From Celoporthe dispersa (Eukaryota > Ascomycota > Sordariomycetes > Diaporthales > Cryphonectriaceae), in assembly GCA_016584495.1 (NCBI GenBank), contig WAID01000014.1, positions 682,001 through 746,000 of the forward strand: DNA of 64,000 bases, given 5' to 3'. The position numbers were made by a program, and so were the translations under genes. Below, one piece after another: positions 23,370-35,355 of the stretch. The notes below the pieces were generated by a model, which saw nothing but the letters and a program-made list of their open reading frames with translations, searched no databases and was not told the DNA's origin. Position 1 is the first letter of the stretch. The number at the start of each line of letters is the position of its first letter.

Positions 23370-24809
23370 CAAAAGACCGCCGCAGTAGCGGCAGGGCAAG
23401 GGGTTTCGGCCGGGCCTGCACCCTTGCCTAAGTAGGGACCACGCCTGACAAGGCCTCTCTGGTTAGTGGTTGGTAGGGGAGGGGGGAGGGGAGAGAAGCG
23501 AGTCGGGTTCGATAGACAACATTCCGGTTTGGTTGCCTTGCTTGCCACTTGCGCTCCCTTGGGAAAAGCCTTATGCACGAGACCCTCGGCACAGCTTCAC
23601 TCCCTTCCTCGACCTCTCCCGCCTCTGTCATTTCTCACAATCCGCCTTCTGCGCCTGCGACAAGATACGAGATCTGTCAATAACGCGATCTGACGCAGAG
23701 AATGTTCGGTCTGGGGGCACAGGGCGGCCTGGGTGGCCACATCCCCCCCCTGGTCCTCGAGATCTGACCCGACCCCCCCTCAACCACATCCTGTTTTGAT
23801 AGGTCATGAGCTGGCATGCCATGCAGCAACACACGCGGTTCGGATCTCCCGCTTTGGGCCCTCGGGGCCACACCTCATCCTCCTCGGGCAGGAATTTGGA
23901 ATGATGGCATGGGACTACGATCTGGTTTAAGCTACCCGGCATGTGGGGTGGTATCTTGGAACCCTTCTACGGCCCACATATGCAGGGAGTAAATCTTTGC
24001 AATAGGCCCTCAGGGCAAGTCGCTGGGCGGCAGTACCAAGGCTAAACGCCCGCTCCCGCGTAATCCACTAGCCAGTATTGGTTTTGCCTGCAGTGTCAGC
24101 AGGGAGGGAGCTCGTCGACAGCTCTTCGGCCTCCTAGCCTCGACTCCCTCCCCCGGGTGCGCTACTGACGCCGTCTGACTGCGCTCGGTGCTCAAAAGAC
24201 AAGAGCCGTGACAATCTTCTTTTGCCGAGAGCCCACAGGCCAGAAGTGCCCCTCTGATCTCGCTCGCTGTCTTGGGGGAGGGGTGAGAAAGTATACCCAC
24301 GCTCACGCACGACACACGGGCGGCCTGGCCGTGGAGCACCACGGCAGTAGGGACGGGAGCCAGCAGTGCGGACAGGTACACGGACCAGGCGCACTCCGCA
24401 GAAGAAAGTCACCTGCCCTGCTCTCGAACTGGCCCGGCCGTCTCCTCATTCCTCAGTCCACCCGGGAGAGACAGAGGAGGGGGGTACAGTTCGCATGCTG
24501 GGGTAGGGGACGCGAGCCGGCCTGCTCCATATATCTCGGCCGGCGTGCCATCCCTAGGAGGCGACACAGCTTGCCCCTCTCAGGGAGAGCCTCTCAAGGG
24601 ACTCGTCGAGGTTCAGCCCGGGGCCACAAAACCGTCTTGTCCTCAGCCTTCCCCCCTCCCCTCCCCTCCCCTCCCCTCTTCTCCATGGCAAGCTTTGTAC
24701 CCAGTACAGCGTCAGTAATCGTCACCAGGCCAGCGGACGATCCTCCTGTAGTGCACAAGTGCCGGCGTGAATCAGAGCTGCTGGTACAGAAGGAACCCCT
24801 CTCATCGCC
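23370..24809. other. Intergenic: promoter and leader of the Zn2Cys6 regulator
   Basis: About 1.4 kb with no supported gene. Open frames here (for instance plus strand 24208-24813) are GC-rich, low-complexity and unlike any family I know. Near 24650-24680 there is a tandem CCCCT tract, a pyrimidine/purine strand bias common in fungal promoters. Confidence 0.5.
24650..24680. repeat. CCCCT tandem tract
   Basis: Four to five consecutive CCCCT units. The complementary strand has several G4 runs separated by single A bases, so a G-quadruplex is possible. Lies about 150 bp before the regulator's start codon. Confidence 0.75.
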
Positions 24810-25062
24810 ATGACTGGAGCTGGCTCGTTCGCCGGTACCTCGAAGACAGGGCGGCTAGGTGTGAACCCTCGCCGAGCCCATGTTAAAGATGGGGACAGGA
24901 AACGCGTCAAGACAGCGTGAGTGTCACACAAACTCGTTTGTCCCCTAAGCCTCGCCGCCCGCCCATCCATCCCTCAGGGGCGGGGGGGCGAGGGAGGGGT
25001 TGGGTGGAGGAGAGAGGGCTGCTCCTGTATCCTTCATCAGATGGCTTTTTCGCGTCATCAGT

Positions 25063-25110
<48 letters not shown>

Positions 25111-27680
25111 CGACATGGCCCGGCTCGAGACTCTTGAAGATGTTCCTCTAATCTGTTCCAAATCCAGGTGCAACGGCTGCAATGTTCGGCGCGTCCGGTG
25201 TACTGGTGAGAAGCCGTGTGCCCAATGTCAGGCGGCGCAACGGGTTTGTGAGTACCCGGCTGCCGACAAGAAGATCTTCGTGGCCGCTACCGAGTACGAG
25301 GACCTCAAGACAAGCAAGGCTCTCCTGGAGAAGTGCCTCCAGGAGCTACTGCCCGACCCGGTGCAGCGGCAGAAGTTTTTCTCGGGCGTGCGAGAGAACC
25401 CAGACGGCCGCCGGGTCAGTGTCGTCTCGGCCAGGGATGAGGAGCTGCAGTCCAGCTCGTCGATCGCGTCGACCTCGACCGCGGCCTCGACATCGACTGC
25501 CGCCTCGACCTCGACCAGCGCCTCGACGGCTACTACCGCCTCGGCGAACACGGTCACGGCCACGGCATCTCGCCGTGAACGACCCCAGTTTCTGCTCCAG
25601 TACCTAAACGCTCTGCCACGACGGAGCTACCTGAGCCTCATCAAGATAAACCGCACCACCATCGACGGAAGCGTGCTCCGGGACCACATCGGGATCAAGC
25701 GCTGGGTGGGCGGGAGCTCTGGCGCGTTTTTCCTAGACCACCTCAAGAAGTTCATGTTCACGCTCAAGTCCTCGTTTGGATTCACCGGGGCCACGTCCGA
25801 GTCCTCCCCCGGGATGAGGTTTCTGACCTCTCAGGGCACATACCAGACCTCAGATTCGCTGTCGCTCTACACGCCACCGGCAGAGCAGGTCAGCGCGTTC
25901 TCGTCACTGGGCCACTGGGACATAGCGGGCCCCCTGCTCTCGAAGGTGGACAGGCTGCTGCAGAGCTCCGGCAACTCCTGGCCCTGCGGAGGCATCCACC
26001 ACTTCGGGGAGCTCACGCCGCAGGCCTGGCTGGAGGTGCAGACCGGCGAGGCCCGACAGCGGGACAGGGCACTCTACGAAGTAGCTTTTGCCATGGGGAC
26101 CATCTACTCCCTGACAGCGGCCGACTCTAGGCGAGATGGTCACCTGGGCGAGATGTTCTTCGCAAAGGCGCGGAGCATCCTGGGGGATCCGCTGAACATG
26201 GCCAGATGTACCTTCCGCGATGTCCCGGCGCTGGCCCTGATGGCCATGTACATGGTGGAGGTAAACCGACGAGACGGCGCCTACGCCTTTCTCTCCCACG
26301 CCCTCAACATATGCTCCATGTTCGGCGGGCTGCACGGCGCACACGACGATAACGAGGGCGATAGGAGAATCGTGTGGACATTATATTGCCTTAGCAGAGA
26401 CCTCGGCTGCATGATGGGCCGCCCGCCCATATTTCCCGACGAGGCCTTCTGCCTCGCCCTACCACAAGAGGCAGCGTAAGTCCTCCTGGCCCCTCTCTCT
26501 CTGCCTCGATGACCCGTGCCGAGCTGAACACCTTCCCACAGGGGCATGCCACCTCCACACGGCCTGATCGCACACATCGAACTATGCAAGATTGCGGGGT
26601 ACATCGTCACCGATACGTACCATGCCGCGCCCCGAGAGGTCCCTGTCACCTACGTAACCCATAGCGATCATGTGGTCAAGCCGCTGCTCCTACTAGACCA
26701 GTGGCGCGAGGGACTACCCGAGAACTTACAGATACCGCTCGACGTGCCACCAGACTTTCATATACCGCCGAGGGGCGAGCTACCACATGCCCTCCTTGAG
26801 TCCCTGGAGGAGCAGCCCGCCGGCACCCTGCCGACAGACCGCGCCCTCTGCGTGTTACACATGAAGTGGAACCAGGTAAGGTCGTCTTCCTCCCTCGCAG
26901 GCAGGCCAGGCCGGTGGCTCTGGCCCAGATGAGAGCGCCCGTGGCTGACGATCCACCCATTTCACACCCCCTCCGCAGCTCATCATATTGACGCTCCGGC
27001 CGCTGTTCTTCGTGGCCGTCAAGAGTGTCATCGGCGGCGACCTGATCAGCGTGCACAGGGAGGTGTTCGACTGCCCCGGCATCGACCCGGAACACATCCT
27101 GAAGTGCAGTAGCGCCGCGCGGCGCAACCTGCGGCTGGGGCGCCACCTCTACCAGCGTTTCGGCACGAGCTACGACAGCCCCGGCAAGCTCACGCTGACG
27201 GACATGCACCACATCTTCAACGCGGCCGTCATCCTGCTCCTCCACCAGATGGTCTTCTCGAACGTGGTCAACACGGACACCCTGGCCATCAACATGGCGC
27301 GGCAGCTCTTCGAACAGGATGCGCGCACCGAGATCCCGCCGCCGGGCTGCAGCGTCTCCACGTCGAGCGGCTACGCGTCTGACTGCACGAGCGTCCTCAA
27401 CGAACTCGCCACCCTAGTGGCGCGCTTCCGCCAGGTGCGGTTCAGGGACTCGGACTACGCCGACCCGGGCCTGGGCATGCACAGCAGCAGCTGGCCGTCC
27501 CCGGCGCCGACGGAGCGCTCCCGCGGCGGCAGCTTCGGCGGCGGCAGCACGGGAGGCGGCGGCAGCATGGGCGGCGACGGGGCTAGCTCGACCTCGACGG
27601 GCACCCTGAGCCGCTCTCGGCGTCCTCGCAGGACGGGGCTCTCAGCGAGGGGCAGCTCCACTCCAACCTGGCCACCCTGA
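24810..27680 (+). CDS. Zn2Cys6 fungal transcription factor
   Basis: Nuclear DNA-binding regulator. Exons 24810-24916, 25168-26475, 26542-26875, 26979-27680; introns GTGAGT...CCAG (251 nt, holding a CT microsatellite), GTAAGT...ACAG, GTAAGG...GCAG. The spliced length is 817 codons including stop. Start chosen at 24810 because exon 1 supplies the basic KDGDRKRVKTA that leads straight into the zinc cluster: Cys37, 40, 47, 53, 56, 63 (C-x2-C-x6-C-x5-C-x2-C-x6-C). An alternative ATG at 25115 would lack this basic arm. After a Ser/Thr/Ala-rich linker (~150-185) comes a middle homology region of the Fungal_trans type (WPCGG...RRIVWTLYCLSRDLGCMMGRPP). The C-terminus turns Gly/Ser-rich and ends at 27680; the neighbouring frame downstream of the GGG at 27599-27601 reads as more protein-like and ends at 27730. 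Target genes unknown. Confidence 0.88.
25063..25110. repeat. CT-dinucleotide microsatellite inside intron 1
   Basis: A near-perfect CT tract about 55 bases before the 3' splice site of the regulator's first intron, where it extends the intron's pyrimidine-rich part. Length is likely variable. Confidence 0.85.
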
Positions 27681-27871
27681 ACCCCTTCTACAACGAAGGG
27701 TTGCTCCCCCCGGTGTCCTCCCGGCATTAGGGCTACCGGCGGGTTCTGCTGAATATCATACGAACAAGGCAGAGGTGGAGAAATGGCTGTTCGAGGGCCT
27801 GTTCGGGTACACCACACCCGTGTGTCACTGGATGGGAATGTGATTTGGGGCGAACGAGCAGTCTGGAAAAG

Positions 27872-27893
27872 GAGAGAGAGAGAGAGAGAGAGA
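27872..27893. repeat. GA-dinucleotide microsatellite
   Basis: About eleven GA units in the 3' flank of the transcription factor gene. Confidence 0.85.
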
Positions 27894-28569
27894 GGACGGG
27901 CTTCTGGGACGTCAGCACATTCAAGGAGATGTCCTGTGTCAACCTGATGGGTTGGGTGTGTTACTATGTGGCGTTACTGGTGTGTATGTGTGTACGTGTT
28001 ATGTTTTACGGACCAGCGACGAAGAAACGCTTCTAGTGAGTTTTTGGCGGGTTGAAGGGCCGGAGGGGTGTCTCATCATTCATAGGACTGGCTAGAGGGG
28101 GGCCGGAGGGTAGAGGGACAGACAGGTCTGTTTTCCTTTCTATCACACGCAGGCTGGGTGGCTGGTTCAAGCTGGCCATGATAAAAAGCGGAAAGAGAAA
28201 AAGAGAAGCACATGAGTAATGAGTAACCGGACCGAAATCACCCCTGGCGATCGGGGGGGGGGGAGGCCAAGGTCCTTGTAGATGTTCCTTGAAAAACAAA
28301 TATAAACACATACCCTGTCATCAGGGGCTTTATGATAGACCAAGAGAAACGGAGAGACCACGCAGCTTTACATGGATAATGAGACCTGTGAGGGAGATGT
28401 GACGGGCCTTCAAGAGACACATGAGATGCACCTGAGGCTATGGGCAACTCGGAGTACCGGTGTGGTAACTGTATTATGGGCAGACACCCTTGGTCGTCAC
28501 TAGAGGAAGCTTGGAGCGCAACCTAGAACAAGACTGACGGTTGAGGAAAATGATAGACACAAAGGTCAA

Positions 28570-28592
28570 ACAAACACATACACATACACATA

Positions 28593-28624
<32 letters not shown>
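28570..28624. repeat. CA-dinucleotide microsatellite (interrupted)
   Basis: CACATA steps passing into a pure CA run of about 24 bases, in the 3' flank of the phosphodiesterase gene. Confidence 0.85.
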
Positions 28625-28625
<1 letters not shown>

Positions 28626-28783
28626 GCGGGAGACGCAAAAACCTAAAGGTGGGTTGGGTATCATTTAATTATCATTCAAGGAAGAGCACTGAATAAATAC
28701 GTCGACCGAACTGTAATGCCGGGTACCTGGCTTGACACATGCAGGCTTAAGAAGAACACTGTACGTCGGACCATCCTGCCAAT

Positions 28784-30109
28784 TTAGAGCGTGCCCACAC
28801 CGTTCAGGTAGTTCTGGACCTCGAGGAAGTCACCGACGCTGATCCAGTCGAGCTGCGGAGAGAGAATATACGCGTCAGAAGTGGTTTGGAACATACAAAC
28901 TCGTGTCTCAGATTCACTGCAGGACAAGTTGCCTCATCTAGAAGAGTGGGGAAAAAAGAAAAATTTTGAAGGAAAAAAAAGGAAGGCCTACCAGGATAAA
29001 GGTGGGATAACGATCATACAGGGCATTGCATTCGTTGACCTCAGCCATGATAGAGGCCTCGCCGTTGGTGGTCGAGGCGGCGACCTCGTCGGGGATGTCG
29101 ATGCCGAAGATGTCGAGGTCGAGGAAGTGGTTGACGAGGTACATGCGGCCGTCGGAGCTGGCGCCGGAGGGGCGATTAACGGAGCAATCCGGGAAGGAGG
29201 AGTCGGTCACGCTGGTAGGAACGGTCAGTCTTTTGTAGTATGAATCGCTGGGAGGGGGAGGGGGAGAGAGAAGGAGAGAGGAAGGTTATGGCGGTTGGAA
29301 TATGGTGGCTGGTTTCACTGGTTTGAAAAGGGGGAAGGGAGGGCTTTCCAGAGAGAGAGATAGGCCACACCCAGAGGCATGGGGATAGGACTTACTCATA
29401 TGAGGTCTCACTATAAATCACAGTCAGTCATTGTTTTCTTTTTTGCCTCTTTTTTCCTCATCTTTCTTCTTCTTTCTCTCCCTCCAATCCCTGTTATAAT
29501 CACACACCCGGGAACGCTGGGTTTGACTTACAAGATGTACGAGGTAAACTCGGGCAGGATATAGCTGACAGAGGTACCAGAAGGATAATCCATAAACACC
29601 ACCAGCCTCGAGCCATCATCAATCAGCTCACCCAGCGTGGGCCACTCATCCAGCGTGAGCGTAGAGCCGGGCGAGTAGGCATACGCATCCGCGCCGGCCG
29701 TCTCAAACGCTTCGGCAAACACCGAGTTGTCGATGCCGTCGCCGTTGGTGATGAGCAGGGTGACGACCTCGTCCGGGTTGGCCTCGAGAAAGGTGACGAC
29801 CGTCTCGAGCCAGGTGACGAGGGTGCCGGCGTCCTCCTCGGTGCAGCTCGTGTGGCAGAGCTCGATGACGCCGTCCTTGTCGTGGCTCTGGGCCTGCAGG
29901 AAGCGCACGCCCAGGCTGAGCTGGTCGGCGACGGAGTCGAACTGGTTGTCGACCAGGAGGATGCCGTCGAAGGCGGAGTCGTGGCTGCCGATGAAGGTCA
30001 TGTTGGAGTAGATCTTGTCGCAGAGGGCCGAGTAGCCGTTGCAGACGGTGGCTGCCGTGGCACCGCCGGCGAGGAGGGCCAGGGTGGCGATGGCGCTGGG
30101 AGATCGCAT
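28784..30109 (-). CDS. Secreted PLC-like phosphodiesterase (PI-PLC X-domain fold)
   Basis: Predicted secreted TIM-barrel enzyme of the PI-PLC/glycerophosphodiesterase-like superfamily; substrate unknown. Exons 29532-30109, 29396-29410 (15 nt), 28992-29211, 28784-28852. Introns 29411-29531, 29212-29395 and 28853-28991 all have GT-AG ends with CTGAC-type branches. Total 294 codons including stop. Residues 1-20 form a signal peptide (hydrophobic core, cut near ATAA/TVCNG). IGSHDS with His43 and ELCHTSC with His86 match the two catalytic histidines of the family. The 15-nt exon supplies FETSYD, linking SYI to VTDSSFPDC, a conserved block. Start at 30109 is the only Met giving a signal peptide. 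Convergent to the transcription factor; no evident functional link. Confidence 0.88.
29396..29410 (-). other. 15-nt microexon of the phosphodiesterase gene
   Basis: TGAGACCTCATATGA lies between TATAG (upstream 3' splice site) and GTAAGT (downstream 5' site). With two bases from exon 1 and one from exon 3 it keeps the frame and restores the family's conserved F-E-T-S-Y block. Confidence 0.8.
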
Positions 30110-33100
30110 CTTGGGGGAATGTCTGGTGCAGAAGAAAAGAACGAACGAGGGACCACTGGTAAAAGAGGGAATGTTGTATTGAGTAAAGGAACGAGGGGCA
30201 ACAAAAGTTGAGAAAACGAGAGACACACAAACACACACACAGAGAGAGAGAGAGAAACAGAGGTCGTCGCTTGTCAACGTTGCTTTACTGGATTCCCAGC
30301 AAGTATTTGCAAGTGTTTACTTACAGAGCAAGTGGCAAACCCTCACAACGCGTCGTCGACGAGATGGGATGAAAGAGGAGAGAGAGGCAGCCCAGGGCCT
30401 TGGTCTTCTTATAGTATACCATGCTTGCATGTATAAGGCCGCGCATGACTTGGCCCGAATGAGAAACCCTTTTTTTTTTTATGGTGGCGCGTGGTGTGGC
30501 CTCAGGTCTTTTCCCTTTTCTGGTGTGACCCATCTGTCCATCCGGTGCGGGTCGATCGCGAAATGACAATGGCGAACGGAACCGTCACGATGGTCCATTA
30601 TTTTGCCCTCGTCGATAATACCCATAACATAAAATGATATAATACACCGGGGCCTAAACCGATTCACATGCGACGGCCTAGCTGGTCAAGTCACAGGCCC
30701 CAGCCAGCCAGAGGCACAGCCAGCCAGGCAGTCAGGATCGGGTAAAATCAGCTAGTGCACACACACTGCAGCCCTTTTCTTATTTCTTCTTTTTTTCCTT
30801 TTCTTTCCATCCTATTTCTCTTCTTTTCGATTGGATCTTGTACAGGTCAGGGGGGGGCGGCAAGGGACATACAAATCTACTCACTCAGGGTGCGCTCTTG
30901 CGCCACGCACCCAGAGAATGCACCCTCCCGCGCCTCGATACCACCCAACCACAGCTCCACGACGGCCGCCTGGCCGGAGTAGTGCCTGTTCAGGCCACGG
31001 CAGACGAGGGTGGAGGGGGCAAACACAAGGACAGGGGGACGGGATGATCCACTGCCGATTCATGGCACTATTGAATCCTCATCGGTCGGGGGACTCACAC
31101 TGGGCAGGGAGGACAGGAAAGTCGGCAACATGTATCCACAGCCTGAAGGTTTGGTCTAATTGGAGGGTTGTTTTTTCCTCCTTCTTCTCCTCCTCCTTGT
31201 TCTTCTTCTTTCACCTCATACTTTGGGCCAAAAGTGATGAGGGCGAAAGGGTGATGGGTGATGAGGATGCCGCCTCAGATCTTTCTCGAATCGCTCTCAT
31301 CTTCTCACTGCCCGGACCAGAGATCCATCCTACTGCTTTACTTACTTGCTAATGCCCTACGCATCCTTGTAGTGATCTCTGCGCGCGCGTGAGTCCAAGC
31401 TTGGATCTCTCCCTACCTGACCTCTTTTTCTCGGGTCCTGCCGAGGACATGCTTCTACCCAGGTCGGCGAGATGACATCCAACACCAGATCGCAGCGGCA
31501 TGTGATCCGTCCCCTACCCCTTCCCCCCCTTTTGAGGCTGCTGTCAGCTGGGGGCGGCAGCCCGGGAGGTGGGAGGACATGTGGAGCAGTCCACGGGGCT
31601 GCGTCTCCGCCCTTTATATGGGGAGGGGGGAGGGGTTACCACCCCTGAATAAATATCCTGAGACTCGACGACGAGGTCTTTCCAGCTTGTATCTGATGTA
31701 CTATTACTATTGTCTCCTCTCGAATTGATGGCTTATCACCTGGAAGACGCTTCAGCTGTGTGAACTATGCTCTTTGCGCGGATTGTGCCACACTGGACAG
31801 AGGCGACGTTTCAGGTTTTTTGGTTTTTTTTTGGGGACGAAATAAGAACAGCTAAGCCTGCAATGTATATATGCATATGTATGTGTGTTCCTGCTGCGCC
31901 TCACGGTATCTCCATAATTGACCGAGGTGAATGAATCGTTGAGATTGCCTAGTACCCTAAGTGCTCCTCGTTAACGTGTTGCAAATGATCCGTTGGTAAT
32001 ACGGAGCGCCTTTTGAGAGACAAAAGTGAGGTTAGGATTGAGGGGCATTTGATGATCCGAGCCTGGGAAGACGAGCCTCCACGGGCGGGTGTCACGGCCC
32101 TTGAACGGTATTGACCTCCGAAATGACTCGCAATAACCTCTTTACACCAACAGCTTAGCCTGGCCCTGCTCTGGCCATGACGGCAGTCCTGAAGTCCTGG
32201 TTCGGCACCGCTGTTGACCTTTCTGATGCTCTATATCCCCTCACCACGAATTCCGAAAGGACTAATTAGTTACTCGTTTTGTGCCCTAACAATGGCCTAG
32301 CCACAAGTGAAGTGCGGTCTTGGCCATACAGAGCTCGGCATTCAAACAACTAATTATTAGAAAAAGCATGGAATACTTAACCCACCTTGTCCTGATGACT
32401 ATACCAGCGGTGATCACTCACTTGCTAACAATTTGTTTTAGGTGTCAGGACCACAGGCGTTCGCTCCACCCACCGCAGCCACATGGTCAGATGAGAGAGA
32501 GTGCTGCGGCTGTCATGCTACAAGTACAGCGGGGGACAAGCATAGCCAGGTTCTCTCATGTGGCCATACCTGACTTTTCAATGTGATTGTGAATTCATGG
32601 GCAGGAGTCTGCGAGCCTCGGCCTCAAGCGCTGAAACCCGTCGTTGTACTCGCTCACAGGCTGCCAGGACCAGTATTGTTTCCTAAGCACGAGCACATGT
32701 CGCACGGGTGCCTCGTACAAGAGAACAGCCGTACGCATGTCAGCCATCCTTTGACAACACACGAGACCCAGCAGCTGGAGGAGGGTTGGACATCGTGTGA
32801 GAGAGAGAGAATAGACTCTGCTCGCATCAGGTGCTGTTCATGTGAACATGGTAGAGCCAGGTTGGAGGAAAAGAGCTCTGACGGCTCGAGTCTTGTCCGA
32901 TATGACAATAGACGCCGACGATGAGCTGCAGTGCTTCTCATCTTGGAATACTGTGGACTGGGATCTCAGTACTCTTGCTCATGGTGCATCCAGATATATG
33001 TCGGGACAGGCACGCTTGATGATGGCACTGAGGTTGTTTTTTTCCTTCTCTCTTTTATTGCTGCTGCTGTTGTTGTATTCACCCTCAAAGTATCATGACG

Positions 33101-33140
33101 AGATATTTGCATACCATACTGTGGAAGCAACGACCACCGT
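30110..33140. other. Intergenic region up to the transposon boundary
   Basis: About 3 kb without a supported gene: promoter of the phosphodiesterase at the left (with a GA/CA microsatellite at 30230-30255), then ordinary-composition sequence. TTATATGG at 31614-31621 followed by AATAAATA near 31650 looks promoter-like, and a short ATG frame begins at 31727 but stops after 11 codons. A plus-strand gene disrupted by the insertion at 33,141 is conceivable but I see no family signature. Confidence 0.5.
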
Positions 33141-33175
33141 TGCTTGCTAGCCCGTGCGCAAGGCATTTAGCTGGG
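33141..33175 (+). repeat. Left terminal repeat of the copia element (start of 5' LTR)
   Basis: About 35 bp matching 63965-64000 with one C/T difference (GCCCGTG against GCCTGTG) and one single-base indel (AAGGCA against AAGAGCA). The LTR begins with TG. Its full length cannot be set because the right copy is cut by the window end. GC content falls sharply just inside it. Confidence 0.7.
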
Positions 33176-35355
33176 GGCCAAGGCCCTCCTAGACAGAGCA
33201 GCAATCCTTCATCTTACAATAATAAGCAATACAATACTATCAACCACCCCCTCTATAATATACGTACATACAAGTACTAACTAATACTGATCAATAATTG
33301 GAGATAACCATAGATCTGCAAGATTAAAAAAGCATATAGCAGCAGACTCTCCCTATAATCATCGATCGCATACTCGCCTGCCAACGCACGCGCTATACCC
33401 CGAGAATCGCATTTTCAAATTTCCCTAATTACTAGATTTCCTAAGCAATAATCAGCAAAAACTAGAGACTTTCATGACTTTCCCTGCAATCATCGCATAT
33501 TCGTTGAGAATTCTTAAGATATATATCTATTATGCATAAAAAATAAACAAATAATTCCTATTTACTATAATCTATAATAGAAGCTATAATTTATAGCAAA
33601 AGCAATCTCTATTATGATAGATTACTAAAGATATTTACTGCAAAACTAATTTTTATATTAAAGAAATAATCTTTATATTACAAAAATAATTATTAAGAAA
33701 TAATCTTTATATATAGCAGAGATAATCCTATAAGCTAAGAAAGAGATAAATAAAGAATTTTTTTCTATTCCTATAATTCTTATCTTCTTTCTTTTCTTCC
33801 TCTTTATATATATATATATATATATCTGATTTCTTTCTTTGTCTTCTTTTCTATATATATACTCTCCAACTTTCAATAAGCTTCTAATATACTATTCACT
33901 TCTTTTCTTATCTCTGAATTTATAATCCTTATTTAGATTTATTGCTCTCTAAGTCCATAATTCTTACTTTAATTTATTGCTCTCTAAATCTATAACTCTT
34001 GCCCTAACTCATTGCTTTTTAAATCTATAGCCTTTGCTTAACTTCCTATACGCTTAGATATTTATAAGATAATAGCTAATAATAATAATACTTAAAAGCT
34101 TATAATAAGCTTCTCTCTTGATAATCTGCTAAATGCTATTCTTCTAAACTTAATATATAGAAAATATATTAATACTAGTTTATAATTTATATATTCTGCA
34201 AATAATATTAATAAAAAGTATCTTATTACTTATTTGATTAATATTCTATTTAATTACTGCAATCAAAATCTTTATAATAAAGATTTATTTGTTATTTATA
34301 AAGAGAATTTTGCTAATTAAATTCAAAGCATATTTAAGCAAATACTAATAGTATATTATTATTTACTTAAAATCTTTCTGCAAATAAAAAATATTTATAT
34401 TAAAAGAATATTGCTTATATTCTACTATAGCTATTCCAGCTAATTCAAACAAAAGAGATATTATTATAGAATAAGAAAGAATTTCATATTATTCTTTTGT
34501 AATAAATTCATATATAAATAAAGTTTGCAATTGCTTTGAAATTTTATACTTAATAATAATCCTATTTCCATTAGCTAAAGCTAGCCTATTGCGAGCATTG
34601 CAAGCAGATATGCTATACCCAATAATAGAAAAAATACTAGCTATGCCTGAATAAGCCTTATTTGCTGCTAGCTTATTATATCTTTCTAGCTTTTTATAGC
34701 TAGCAATATCATAATTTGATATTCTTTTGAAAACTAATAACAAAGCTAAGCATAATATCAATTACTATATCTAGCATAAGTATTGCAATAACTATTATTG
34801 CAGCTATTATTATTATCAATTACTAAATATAATTCTTATATATTCTTTCTTTTTCAATATACTCTAAACAAGCATTTCAATCTTACAAAAGCAATACAAT
34901 TTGCTAAAATATTCTCTTATAATCAGAAATATATTAGAAATTTATATAATTTACTGAATAATAAGATAAAAATCTTTCTAAATATCTGCTTCTATACTAA
35001 TATTTAGCTAAATCAATTTCATATAATATTTCCCTATATTCTAACGGAAATAAGCAGAAGATTATTATATACACTTTATATAAATAACTAATATATTCGC
35101 AATAGCTTATACGAAAATTAAGATATATTTTGATATGAAAATTAATTATTACTACTATTTTACAAATTGAATAATAATAACTTTTGCTCAAATCAAATAT
35201 CAAAATCCTAATAAAAGATTGCAAAAATTCTTTAAATACTCTTTAATAAATTGCAGCTCTACTAAAAAGCATTAAGCCTAGAGTATACTAAAAAAGACAG
35301 ACTTTGTACAATAATAATCAAAGCATATTAGAATATATTAGAACTCGAGATAGCA
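33176..35355 (+). pseudogene. RIP-degraded left part of the copia element (LTR remainder, leader, gag-like)
   Basis: Extremely AT-rich, no open frame of note. Presumably the remainder of the 5' LTR, the leader and the start of gag. Just before the insertion the plus frame reads NILELEIA and continues after 46,486 as FFKLSRLYKKL, suggesting gag sequence. TATA microsatellite-like tracts occur near 33,805. Confidence 0.5.
35351..35355. repeat. Target-site duplication TAGCA, left copy
   Basis: TAGCA directly precedes the TG of the left LTR and recurs at 46482-46486 directly after the CA of the right LTR. Confidence 0.85.

Larger units (their letters stand above)
27731..28783. other. Intergenic between convergent genes
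   Basis: About 1 kb of 3' flanks for the plus-strand regulator and the minus-strand phosphodiesterase. No gene seen. Contains a GA microsatellite (27872-27893), an 11-G run (28253-28263) and a CA microsatellite (28570-28624). Confidence 0.6.

Noticed and set aside
24208..24813. 201-codon open frame on the plus strand
   Set aside because: High-GC low-complexity composition, no domain, and it runs over the start of the Zn2Cys6 regulator in another frame; more likely promoter and leader.
31610..31770. A gene starting near 31727 behind TTATATGG/AATAAATA
   Set aside because: The frame stops after 11 codons and no spliced continuation with a recognisable domain was found before the transposon boundary.
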